NCBI GenBank assembly: GCA_010405405.1
Contig: MU004230.1
Location: forward strand, 1,075,744-1,139,743
Length of the DNA: 64,000 nucleotides
Source: Microthyrium microscopicum
Taxonomy: Eukaryota > Ascomycota > Dothideomycetes > Microthyriales > Microthyriaceae
Reading direction: 5' to 3'
The translations under genes and the position numbers were made by a program. Position 1 is the first letter of the stretch; each line of letters opens with the position of its first letter. This document shows, one piece after another, positions 25,454-36,058 of this stretch. The notes beneath the pieces were generated by a model, which worked only from the letters and a program-made list of their open reading frames with translations, searched no databases and was not told where the DNA came from.

Positions 25454-25696
25454 AAGTACAGTTTGGTTGAGTTATTTATCAGCATTTGTGGCGTACGGCT
25501 TTTGGATTGCATTTGGGCGGTGCTTGACATCACATGAATGCATAAGCGCATGTACTATTATCACTGTAATTGACGGAGATGTTACCTCTAGGAGTACACC
25601 AATACAGCATTTGGCCAGTGGTATCTACCGTCTTAAGACGTACGTCAGACATTCTCAAGCCTTTCATCTCTAGAGTCATGACACTGGATTAAATCA

Positions 25697-26397
25697 TCAA
25701 CATGGGTCCGTTGTGGTCCTTGAAATCATGAGCAATCCTATAACCATGCCATACATTCCTTCGCAAGTCAGCCAAACCGTCGAGAACGCTTCATCTTAGG
25801 TACTCACCCAGAACTTCAGAGAAGATCTGCATCAACATCATTCCAATAAACAGCCTTGGCTGCTGTGTACATCCTCTGACACCTGCATCTCCAGTAATAC
25901 CAATAGTGAATCCAGCGGCCAGAGACGAGATCCCGACTGACAGGCCAGCTCCAAGGTGTATAAATGCGTTGAACATGTGTGTTTCAGGCTTCATGGAGTT
26001 GGCAATCATGACGGAAACGACAAGCCCGTAGATGGCTAGAACGGCTGCCATTACTATTGGGATGCAATCTGTCTTTCTTCAGTAATGCGTACTTTATCTG
26101 TATGGTGATGAGCCCACTCTGTATCACTAGATTCGGTCGTATAACACCCGAGGCAGCGATGCCAATGCCTGATTTCGCAGTGCCATAGGCGGCTCCGAGA
26201 CATGCGAAGATGATTGCACAGGCACAGCCTAGACAGCTAAAGAATGGCTGTATGCTGTTAGCAACACGATTTATTGAGCAAAGTATATGTTTCTCTCCAC
26301 CAGTGGCGATGACTACACATACTGCATATATAGGACTGTTTGGTATATTCGTTAGCTGATACTCAAGCAAGAAGAACCAATGGATAATACCAAACAT
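25697..26397 (-). CDS. Divergent V-ATPase proteolipid (c/c' type) subunit
   Basis: Four-helix proteolipid of the V0 rotor. Minus-strand exons 26323-26397, 26118-26247, 25808-26068 and 25697-25758 join to about 175 residues. Diagnostic pieces: [12 protein letters not shown] (formed at the first splice), [57 protein letters not shown] and the proton-carrying Glu in [18 protein letters not shown]. Both halves are divergent: canonical fungal c and c' have YMQQSR or SFMLQSR, LILIFGEVLGLYG and AGYAIG/AGYCIG where this has [19 protein letters not shown] and AGFTIG. The start is uncertain; the first 12-15 residues ([13 protein letters not shown]) look unlike the family and the true first exon may be shorter or further up. 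Confidence 0.8.
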
Positions 26398-27631
26398 CAG
26401 ATGGATACATGACTGCGTATCTCCAGGCCAGGCCAACACACGGACAGGAAGCGAGACCAACGTATGCGTTTTCAAGTTGAGCAGTATCTTAAATAATCTT
26501 GAAAATCAACGCATTTCTCCTCAAATGCCTCCCAAAGTTAAGTAATTCTGCTGCCTGATATGCGCCTTGTAAGAGCGAAATCCGAGCCAAGAATGGTCCT
26601 TAAAATATCTCAGCGATTCAGAGACTGCGATAACATTGAGCCAGGTCGCTGCCTAAAAGCTAAGTACTTCTCTATGAAATTTTACACGAGCGATACTTGG
26701 TTGGATAGGCACTTCCGTCTTCTGCGTGGCAAGGCTGAAGCCTTGTGGAACGGCCCACAATACAAGGTAACGTTCAGCTAGAGCGATATTCTCTAAGCTA
26801 TAGTGACATCCTTTTGACTAGAGTATTTCTGTAGGAAGCCAGACTTACTCAGCACTATATTTAACTGTTGAATAGCATTAATACCAAATAAACTATTCAA
26901 ACAACTTGCTTGACATGAGGAAGCACAGTGCTTTAGGATTTTTTATGTGAATAAACTGACAACCTGAATATGACTCTCTACGTTTTGGCAGGATCACCAA
27001 GTCCAGTACAAGAATATTTCATACTTTGTGTACATTTCAAATTTATAGCCTACGGAACAGTCTCACAGGTCTCAGAAATTGACCAGCCGGATGAGGCGAG
27101 GTTGGATCTGCAGGTCCCACAGCCGGAAACAGACCCCACCACAACAGCGATATTGCACAAAGCCGATGTTGAATAGTGTTGGTCGTTTTATTTGGTAGAG
27201 TGGTGTCGCCTGGAATAAAGCTTCCAATTGTTCCACTGGTGGAATATTGTATGATACTCTTGCTGTGGTGGAAAGACAGCAATCGATAGATTCAAACCAT
27301 CAATGTGCCCATGATACGAGCAATGTAAGATAATAAGGAAGCATGCCACAGCAGACAATCAAAACAAAGAAAATTCTCATTGAAAAATTGTATGGTGAGA
27401 AAAAAACTCAAAGCCCCACCTGGCCACTTCAACGGTTCAACCCAAGGGCAATCTGAAAATTTGGGGCAGATTGGCAGAGGTCCTTGCAAAATCACGGCAC
27501 GTCACTCGTCACGCAACGACAAACCTTTCCACCAGCAATTTTTTCTTGCTCTTCTCTACTAATTCCGCCATCTCCCATCATTCAATTACCTCCCTTCCCA
27601 TCAGTGGTTTTCCCAACGAGTCGCCGCTCTC
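26398..27631. other. Divergent region proteolipid / carbamoyl-phosphate synthase
   Basis: About 1.2 kb. The right part (from about 27400) is likely the transcribed leader of the arginine gene, since it leads into the attenuator uORF. The left part is AT-rich and without a recognisable gene; short open frames there have no family features. Confidence 0.45.
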
Positions 27632-27907
27632 ATGACAAGAGCACCAACAATCTTCACTTCCCAGGTAAGCCAGACGTCCTCCCACCGCTCTTTTGACATG
27701 AATTCATTGGCAAACCCCGCCAAAACCCTTATCTCACTATCCGTTTTCACCCTTATTCATGCTCGCCGCTGTTAGCTTCGTTAGAAGTTCAATTGACTGA
27801 CTGTATTATGTAGGACTACATCTCTGGTTGGTCTTTTCCCGCTTTGTCGGTGACTCTGAATACTAACTTCATTCTTTGACCACGTCTGGAAGGCCTCAGT
27901 AAACTAA
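27632..27907 (+). CDS. Arginine attenuator peptide (uORF of CPS small subunit)
   Basis: Upstream reading frame that in Neurospora arg-2 and yeast CPA1 stalls ribosomes when arginine is plentiful. Three pieces give 24 codons, the same length as the Neurospora peptide: exon 27632-27664 (start through FTSQ), exon 27814-27826 (DYIS plus one base) and 27879-27907 (DHVWKASVN, stop TAA at 27905). The core reads FTSQDYISDHVWKA against FTSQDYLSDHLWRA in Neurospora, and the critical Asp at position 12 is kept. Intron 1 (27665-27813) is GTAAGC...TAG. Intron 2 (27827-27878) starts GTTGGT, has a perfect TACTAAC, but ends in TG. The nearest AG is 14 nt later and would destroy the conserved C-terminal half. 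The family match is seen; stalling function is inferred. Confidence 0.85.
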
Positions 27908-27985
27908 AACACCCCACAACAACCCGATCCCGCTTACTACTACAATAAATCAATTGACGATACAACAAATCGATTGAACATCAAG

Positions 27986-29491
27986 ATGCTTTCCCTTTTC
28001 CGAACCCGATGTGGCCCAAAGGCCTCGAGTGCCTTTGGCTCTATGGTTCAATCCTCAGCTCGCGTCCGATACATGGCAACTGTCCAAACAACCACAACTG
28101 GTCGTGTACCACAGCTCACTCGACCGAAAGGAACTCCTATATCTCGTGAACGTGCTACTTTGACTATCAAGGTAAGACTGCGTTGACCACGCTTGACATT
28201 GGCATTAACTGACTTGGCATAGGACGGCCCCATCTTTCACGGCAAATCCTTTGGAGCAAAGGCCAACATATCCGGTGAAGCAGTTTTCACTACATCCCTG
28301 GTTGGATATCCCGAATCAATGACAGACCCCTCATATCGTGGACAAATCCTCGTCTTCACCCAACCCTTGATTGGAAATTACGGAGTGCCATCTTCTGCTC
28401 GCGATGAGCACGGCCTGCTTCGTTACTTCGAGTCTCCAAATATTCAAGCTGCTGGCATCGTTGTGTCTGATGAAGCAGAACATCACAGCCATTGGACCGC
28501 CGTTGAAAGTCTAGCGGACTGGTGTGCTCGGGAAGGAGTTCCAGCAATTTCTGGAGTCGACACCCGAGCCATCGTAACATACCTGAGAGAACAAGGTTCA
28601 TCTTTGGCTCGATTGGCTATTGGTGAAGAATACGATGCAGATGAAGATGAGGCATACATTGATCCTGAAGGTATCAACTTGGTCAGACGGGTTTCTACAA
28701 AAGCACCTTTCCACGTGGCATCAAACAAGGGCGATCTACACGTTGCTTTGCTCGATTGCGGAGTCAAAGAGAACATTCTTCGAAGCTTGGTTAGCCGAGG
28801 AGCATCTGTAACAGCTTTCCCATTCGATTACCCGATCCACAAGGTGGCTCATCACTTTGATGGTGTTTTCATTTCCAACGGACCGGGTGACCCAACCCAT
28901 TGTCAGGATACAGTTTACCACTTGAAGAAGCTGATGGATGACCACGAACAGCTTCCAATCATGGGAATCTGCATGGGCCATCAGTTACTTGCCTTGGCAG
29001 CCGGAGCCAAGACGATCAAGCTCAAGTATGGAAATCGAGCTCATAACATCCCCGCATTGGATCTGACGACCGGAAAATGCCACATCACTTCGCAGAACCA
29101 CGGTTATGCGGTTGATGCTACTTCGCTTTCAGCAGAGTGGAAAGAGTATTTCATCAACCTCAACGATTCCAGCAACGAAGGCATGATCCATAAGACACGA
29201 CCAATCTTTTCAGCACAGTTCCATCCAGAAGCAAAGGGTGGACCGCTTGATTCTGCTTGTAAGTAGCATGCATCATTGGCAAATGACCAAATACTAATTC
29301 TTACAGATCTGTTCGATGCCTATATGGAGAGCGTCTCAAAATACAAGCAGTCGAATGCAAAGTTTCAGAAAGATAACAAGCCTTCGCCGCTCTTGGTTGA
29401 TTTGCTCAGCAAAGAGCGAGTGGGCGTACATCCAGGTCTTCCAGATTTCCATGGACATGCAGCTGGCATGGTGGAGGCACAGGCGGCGTAG
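27986..29491 (+). CDS. Carbamoyl-phosphate synthase, arginine-specific, small (glutaminase) subunit
   Basis: Glutamine amidotransferase subunit supplying ammonia for carbamoyl phosphate in arginine synthesis; mitochondrial in filamentous fungi (Neurospora arg-2 type). Exons 27986-28171, 28223-29258 and 29307-29491 join to 468 residues. The N-terminus is a basic, Ser/Arg-rich presequence ([18 protein letters not shown]). The CPSase small-chain domain starts at [19 protein letters not shown] across the first splice. The class I glutaminase triad is visible: Cys in [15 protein letters not shown] (about residue 311), and His/Glu in [15 protein letters not shown]. The C-terminal region ends [20 protein letters not shown]. 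Translation is probably controlled by the attenuator uORF upstream. Confidence 0.96.
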
Positions 29492-30820
29492 ATGTTTTGT
29501 GGCTGGATAAGCTGGGGGCGAGACTGAAAGACATGGGCATGAGCATGATTGAAAGCTGATGATAGCAATTGTTGGGATTCAAGGCGTTTAGGGCATACAG
29601 GCGTAACTATCAGAATCAATAACGGACAAAATACTTCAAAAACCAAGGCAGCACTGTGTTGAAGGTTAGAAGAGCTAAGTTGTATATCCTCTGGATGCGG
29701 CTGTTTAGGATCCGAATGGCGGGACATGCGATGGACAAGGATATGTTGGAGCCAGGTGAGTTGATGGTCTCGAAGGATGACTTAATATAAAGGCATGAAA
29801 GAGCTAATATAGGGTAATATCCATGGAGGCTATACCAATAGGTTAGCGGCAATTGTAACGTTGGTGAGAAGAAGAGGCATTATAAGTATCACTCTGCAGA
29901 GTACAATCACATATACGAGGACTATTAATACTATTGGAGTACTCTAAGCATCTATCTTATACCAAGACTAAGCCAAGAATGGCGTACACTCAGTGGGGCA
30001 AGGGCAATTTGCGTCTGTGGCTGAGTAGCGTTTCGGGTGTACAGCCATCCCGGAAGGAGACTAGTGCTAGTCAGATTCGATCTTAGCGCTGTCTATCGCA
30101 TGCAGTGGGACCAATGACAGACTCGCGTGGCGGGCTACTCGGCCAATGGCTGGCAGCTCATTTAGGAAGGGCCAACAAAGAGCCGGCGACAGTGATGAGA
30201 GGCAGGCAAAGACAAGCACTGGTGGGCGGGAAAGAGTGTGAAAGCCCTGGCAGGCTGGCCCAGGACTGAGCACAAGCAACATTTGAAGAAAACAACCAAC
30301 GATCAACGACCAACGACCAACGACGAGGCCCTGGCCAAACGCAACGCCTAAGCCTCCTGGATCATCCTCATTTGACTTCGCGGCTGCTCTCCCTACGCCA
30401 ACCTTCTCTCTCCCATTCCATTATTCCATACACCTATTCTACCTACTATTCACTCTTCAGCCAGGTTGCTAGAAATACCACAACATACATTCGAAACCAT
30501 CAGACGGGATACTCCTGCCCTTTCCAACCATCGTACCTGCCATACCTTCATTGTCCTCGACCGCTCTTACCTCTTACTCCGTCACGCCCATCGCAGCTGC
30601 AGCCCCCGGCTAGACGACGTGGATTCCCTAAAGGGCAATTACATCTTGCTTAGTTGCATCAGCGCGCAGCCCGGTGCCTGCCAATATAATACTTCTCAAC
30701 TTCGCCTCAAGCTCAAGTGCTCTATTCAACTTCCCATGCGCCTTAAACTTCTGGTCTCCTCAATTCCTCCTTTGCCCTGGACAGTTTGCCCTCTGTCGTC
30801 AACTCCCATAATTCTTCATA
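29492..30820. other. Intergenic and leader region before TMEM184 gene
   Basis: About 1.3 kb between two plus-strand genes. The pyrimidine-rich stretch 30360-30800 looks like a long 5' leader. Open frames in it lack family features. No other gene seen. Confidence 0.4.
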
Positions 30821-32676
30821 ATGGGCGGACAGTGTAATAACACACTGTTCGAGCTGGGCGAAAAAGCCGGTGAGTGCTGACAACACACTTTTGGACCCCA
30901 ACAATTACTAACTTGGCTATAAAGTCGAGGTAGAACAACCGCTGATAGGCACCCTAACATTCCATCAAGTTGGACTCCTCATATCTGTGGCATTTGGCGG
31001 ATTTGCCTGTCTAGTAGCCCTCATCCTCATATTTTTACACGCGACCCATTATTCCGTTCCCAATGAACAAAAACAGTTTGTCTCTCCTTGGAAGGTATGC
31101 GCGCACCGTCAGCTAACAATTGCGACAGTATTATTCGTATTCTTTTTATGATACCCATCTATGCCACCATATCCGTTGTCTCGTACAAATTCTATACACA
31201 TGCGCTATACTGGGAAGTCTTGCGCGACTGTTACGAGGCGTTTGCCATTTCCAGTTTCTTTGCCCTGCTTTGCAACTACTGCGAACCTACTCTTAAGGAG
31301 CAGAAGAACTTCTTCAGAAACATTCCAAGAGTAAAGAACTGGGTTCTTCCAATCAACTGGTTCCAGGGATGTTTTGGTGGTAGAGATGAGGGTGTCCTGC
31401 GGAGACCCAGAAGTGGCTTGACATGGTTCAACGTATGTGATATACCTATCATAACGGGATACATGCTGACAAAACTAGATCATCTGGGTTGGTGTCTTCC
31501 AATATTGTTTCATTCGCGTTGTCATGACCTTTACTTCCATGATTACTCAACTGCTGGATCGATACTGCGAATCCTCGCTCAATCCGGTATTTGCACATAT
31601 CTGGGTTCTGGCGGTCAACGCTTTATCCGTGACAATCGCAATGTACTGTTTGATCCAGTTCTACGTTCAACTGAAAGACGAATTGAAACATCACAAGCCT
31701 TTCCTCAAGGTAGCCTGCATCAAACTGGTCATCTTCTTTTCTTTCTGGCAATCAGTAAGTTCCAAGTTCTGCAAGTTAGTGCTATAATTAGCTGCTAACA
31801 TACTCGAAGCTTTTCATTTCTTTCTTCTCTTCTGGTAACAACCCAATCATAACCACAGGCCCGAGAGTTTCATATGTGGATGTCAAGGTTGGCATTCCAT
31901 GCGTACTTCTTACCATCGAAATGGCCATATTCTCAATTCTCCACATTTTCGCCTTCCCATACAAGCCATATGATATCAAAAATTCATCGGCTCCAAGCGC
32001 ATACTACTATGGTGGCTTTCTCGGCTTTTACGCACTCGTTGACACCTTCAATCCATGGGACATTATCAAAGCTGGAGCGCGCGGTTTCCGTTGGCTATTT
32101 GTCGGCATTCGAAAACGACATGACGATGTTTCCTACAAGATGGAACCAGGTATGAGCAGTAAAGAAATCAACCTTAGAAAGTTACACGCCGACGAGGATT
32201 CATATGAGAACGACATGTCTACAGCACAGCACAACAAATACAATAGCCCAAAGCTACAAAACGAGCCACTTGGTGGTCCGCCGCAATCGCTTGGTATCAC
32301 TAGACGACCAACAAACGACGACGATTTTAACGATCGCGCAGCGCTGCTCAATCATACTCAGCGACCACCAATGGCTGGTTTCCCAGATAATAACCTATCG
32401 CATCCACCTTCTGGAATGAGCACCCCACAATACCGTCATGGTAGCCCAGCCCCAGCCTACGCACCGTACCAGCAACAATCTTCCACATATCAAAGTCTGA
32501 TGCCTCATGCAAGCCCCAATTTGCCGCCGATAGAGCGCATCAACACACCACCATCGCCAATCGATCCTGGCGCTCCAGTAGGTCACGCGGTGACAACAAA
32601 CGAGCGAGCAGAGCAGCGGATAGACCATACATCCCGGTTACCGCGTCAAGGGACACGAGGAATGGACAGGCGATAA
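30821..32676 (+). CDS. TMEM184 / Hfl1-type DUF300 seven-TM protein
   Basis: Member of the organic solute transporter Ost-alpha/TMEM184 family; the fission yeast member Hfl1 sits in the vacuole membrane and recruits lipidated Atg8. Exons 30821-30869, 30925-31075, 31129-31432, 31479-31754, 31810-31834 and 31859-32676 join to 540 residues. Conserved blocks: EQKHIIRILFMIPIYA (across a splice), YWEVLRDCYEAFAISSFFAL, LLCNYCEPTLKEQKNFF, VFAHIWVLAVNALSVTIAMY, FLKVACIKLVIFFSFWQS, GIPCVLLTIEMAIFSILHIF and FNPWDIIKAGARGFRWLF. The last 190 residues are a disordered, Pro/Ser/Gln-rich tail. Exon 5 is only 25 nt (LFISFFSS). The ATG at 30821 is used; the membrane topology matches the family. Confidence 0.88.
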
Positions 32677-32898
32677 GTTAAGCATGAAGACGATTGATGA
32701 CTCGGAAAGAAATTATATTGGTTTAATACAGGCGTTTTGACAATGCTTCATGTGTATCATATCACCAGCGGTCTTTATGAGCGGTGTTTGGGGTCTTGCG
32801 ATCATCCCATTTTGCTTGTATATACCACTTTTGGCATTGTTTTTGGCGTAGAGCCTTGTGTGCAAGACCATGAAATTCATTATTACAGAAATGCTGCT

Positions 32899-33976
32899 TC
32901 ATTTTGCGTGATGTACCAGGCGCTCATACAGCTCATCTGGTATCCTGGGTATAAAACTGATGGCAATAGCCCGAATTTTACTGGCTTGTAATGGTGGAAA
33001 GGAGCGGAGTACTTGATTTGGACTGGTTCAAATTAGCCATTCGACCGTTTGCAACGTTGATGTGCTTGTCAACATACCTTTCCGCACTCAAGATCTGATC
33101 CCTAATAAGCACCAGCTGCGCAACAATGCACAGTATATTCAAATGCATCCCATACGCAAACAAAAAATCCCACAACTGCAGTACCTCCGGCAGCGGCGGC
33201 GTGCAAGCACACATTGTCAGCACACTGGGAAACGCATAAATACTCGCATGCAGTCCCTTGCTCGTCAAGTACGCATACAACTTCGGATCGCAAATCCCCA
33301 ACACCTCATCCACCAACGCCAACCCGCGATGCACACCCTCCATACTCCCCCGTATATAGCCCGGACACTCCCGCCGTATAAACGCATCAAACGCCGCAAA
33401 CGCCTCCGCCTCACTGCGCGCAACATACAGAAACGGCGCAGCCAACACATTCATGCCCTGCACATAGCCCACATAATCCGTCTTCTCGCCCGCCTGACTT
33501 CCACCCGCTCCACCACCCGCATCACTTCTCAGCGAACTCGTATCTGGCGGCGGCGGACTACTCGCCGGATTCAGCGTTGGCGGACTAAGCCAGCCATTAA
33601 CCCGCGCCTCATGCGCATCATGCAACTTCCACGCCACCGCATTCAGCACACGGGTAAGGCTATTTTCGCTAACTTTTCGGCGGAACAGCGGATCGGTTGC
33701 GAGGGTGCGGAACGTGTCGTTGCGGATTTTACTGTATGCGGGGGAGGATCCTTGGTGCACGAGATCGATGTAGACGTCTGTGGAGACGGGGGGTGAGTCG
33801 AGGAGGATGAGCCAGAGGTAGATGCGGATGTCGGATTGGCCGTCGGCGCTGGCGGGGATGCCGTCGATGAGGACTTTGTAGCGCAGGTCGGAGAGGGCGG
33901 TGGAGATGGTGGTGGTTTGTGGGCCGCGGCGGAGGAGGGTGTCAAAGTCGGTGTTTGGGGATATGGTTTGGGACAT
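32899..33976 (-). CDS. bub2: TBC-domain Rab GAP, Bub2/Cdc16 type (spindle checkpoint)
   Basis: GTPase-activating subunit which, with Bfa1/Byr4, holds back the mitotic exit/septation network. Minus-strand exons 33078-33976 and 32899-33022 join to 340 residues. The start MSQTISPNTDFDTLLRRGPQ and TALSDLRYKVLIDGIP resemble Bub2. TBC motifs seen: LRYKVLIDGIPA, RIYLWLILLDSPP, IRNDTFRTLATDPLF, VGYVQGMNVLAAPFLY and YAFPSVLTMCACTPPLPEVL, then WDFLFAYGMHLNILC. Splicing creates AESPNQVLRSFPPLQASKIR, matching the family end, while reading past the donor gives an unrelated tail. A Pro/Ser/Gly-rich insert (about residues 155-185) interrupts the domain. Unusually GC-rich at third positions compared with the neighbours. 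Confidence 0.9.
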
Positions 33977-36058
33977 GGTTGCTGGATTTTGTGGTGGTTT
34001 TGGAGGTGGTGGGGTTGGAGGGCCCACAGTATGGTCTCCGGAGGGAGCGGGAGGAGAATTGGATGTCGGCGAAGATTGAATTGTTGAGCAAAAGCAAAGG
34101 TAGAATTGTGATTGGTGTTTGGATGGATTGATGTTAAGCAGCGCGTCTCACGCGTTTGGATTCTCGAGAGTCGCGTCAAGAGAGCTATCACGTGCGGTGG
34201 GTCTAGGCTAGGCTGAGATTCAGCCTCGCGGAAGCCACCCATCAATTCTTTGATCGTCAATGCTTCTGCAAGCTTCATGCTAATCTTGCCCGTTAATCGA
34301 TGAGCAATCACGACGCATTATTGTATACACCACCATCAGCTATCGGGCTCAAATCAAATTACGGTATGTTACGACCCTCGTTCTGCGACCTACCAGTCGC
34401 CGTCGTATATCACTTTGAAATCGCAAACTCTTCAAGAAGCACTAAGACTGCGAAGAGCATGGAACACGATATATATTGAGTGAAATGCTAGCTAGCTCAT
34501 CGGCCCGACCAGGCACGCGACCAGAACCAGACAATTGGGACCAACAAGCTCGCCAATGCGCAGAAGTGCTCTTTTCCACACTGATATCCTGGTTCGGGAG
34601 TACGCTGAGAGCTTTTTGTGACCAGCGCGCCAAAAGCGCCATGCGCAAATTGATTCTCACCGAAACCAACAACTTCATCAACTGTCAATGGTTGCATGCA
34701 CTATTATTTGATATTTCAGATGCTGCGAGTGCATCGAGACCCCAGAGTTGGTTTGCATGGGAATGACCCAAGATCTGGGTACGTCTGGCACCAGCTCTAG
34801 ATGCAAGAAAGGATTAGTCGTTGCAAAGAATTATTGGCACACAGAGATTTCATTTCCACCCTTTACACATTTGTTAGGTAAAGCAGAGTGATATTTGCCT
34901 CTTATGATGGTGTAATGACTTGAACCAAATGCTGATATTTTACCGATCGTGAGTAGTCGTACCTAAAGTACTAGAACAGGGAAAGGGAAGGTTAAAACGA
35001 AGACAGATATTGGCAATTGCCAGGGCAAAATGACGCGATATACACGAATGCTTTCGCAATTCGGCCATTTGGGCAGCGTGGGCACGTCATTGGTTGATAG
35101 TCAGCCTCCTTGGTCCGCGCTGGTCCGCAAGCTCGCTTGTTGACGCTTGTTGGCTGCAACCGGCTGCAAGCGTAAGCTCCCAGAGCTCCAACATCCAAAC
35201 ACCACAACTGTTTTTCAACTTCACCTCTCCAAAAAGCCTTGGATTACCCAGCCTTACCCACGCCTAGCCACCTTGAGTTTACGCTTGACCTTGACCTTGA
35301 GCTCGTCTCATCATCCAGATGCTGGAACCCAGCTGAGCCTACGCCCAGTGCTTCGGGTTTGCGCATCTAGCTGCTAGACCTCTTCCTATTTGCTGGCTTG
35401 TCCTTCCTGAAAGGATATGGACCGAATTTAAACACCAGTCAGTCTGCATGAATGACGATCATTCCAAGGCGATTACAAGGTGCCCGGGTGTCGATGATCA
35501 GAAGCTAGAGTTTGTAAGAAGAGAATATCAATTTTTAGCGCAAGAAATCCACCCAGTAGTGCGTTTAGTATCCGCCTTCTAAACCATGGCTCCGCAATCC
35601 CAAAGTGACACCATAGATTTCTGGGCGTTGTCAAGATATTTCTCCTTTCAAAATCAGTAGCACCACCGTCCACAACATGCATACCTGACTGTATGTTTTC
35701 CTGCAGGTCGAGACCATTCCCCCACACGATTCTAGCCGCTCGACAGTCATTGCACACAATTCGTGGCTTATATCGCCATTTGTTAGTTTTACACAGGTTG
35801 TAGAAAAAAGCACATCAAACCTTGTACCATAAAACCCTGCGTAGCACCACCTTGATTGCACTTGCAGCTTGCATTCCTATTCCCAAGTTGTTGGATTTGA
35901 CTCTCAAACGCTTCCTGCCAATACACCGGCACTCATAGGCACTTGCCATACTTGCTCCAACAAAGCAAGCTCTTTCCAACCGGTGGACAACTTGACCTGT
36001 ATCTAGTCCATCATGGCACACGAGTAAGTCTTCGCCGTCCGCTTCCTATATTTCTATC
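33977..36058. other. 2 kb divergent region bub2 / sulfate permease
   Basis: Divergent upstream DNA. One 93-codon frame (34485-34766, plus) has no recognisable relative. A four-codon uORF at 36013-36027 lies just before the permease start. The rest shows nothing I can name. Confidence 0.45.
36013..36027 (+). promoter_or_regulatory. Four-codon uORF in the sulfate permease leader
   Basis: ATG GCA CAC GAG TAA lies 31 bases upstream of the permease start codon. No downstream AG keeps the permease frame if the overlapping GTAAGT is treated as a splice donor, so a minimal uORF is the simpler reading. Its effect on translation is inference. Confidence 0.45.

Noticed and set aside
33062-33796. 244-codon plus-strand open frame
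   Set aside because: It lies exactly antisense to the clear Bub2 coding exon; its Arg/Thr/His-rich composition is a shadow of GC-rich codons on the other strand.
34485-34766. Possible 93-residue protein between bub2 and the permease
   Set aside because: It has an ATG and stop but no recognisable motif, and codon use and position give no support beyond chance.
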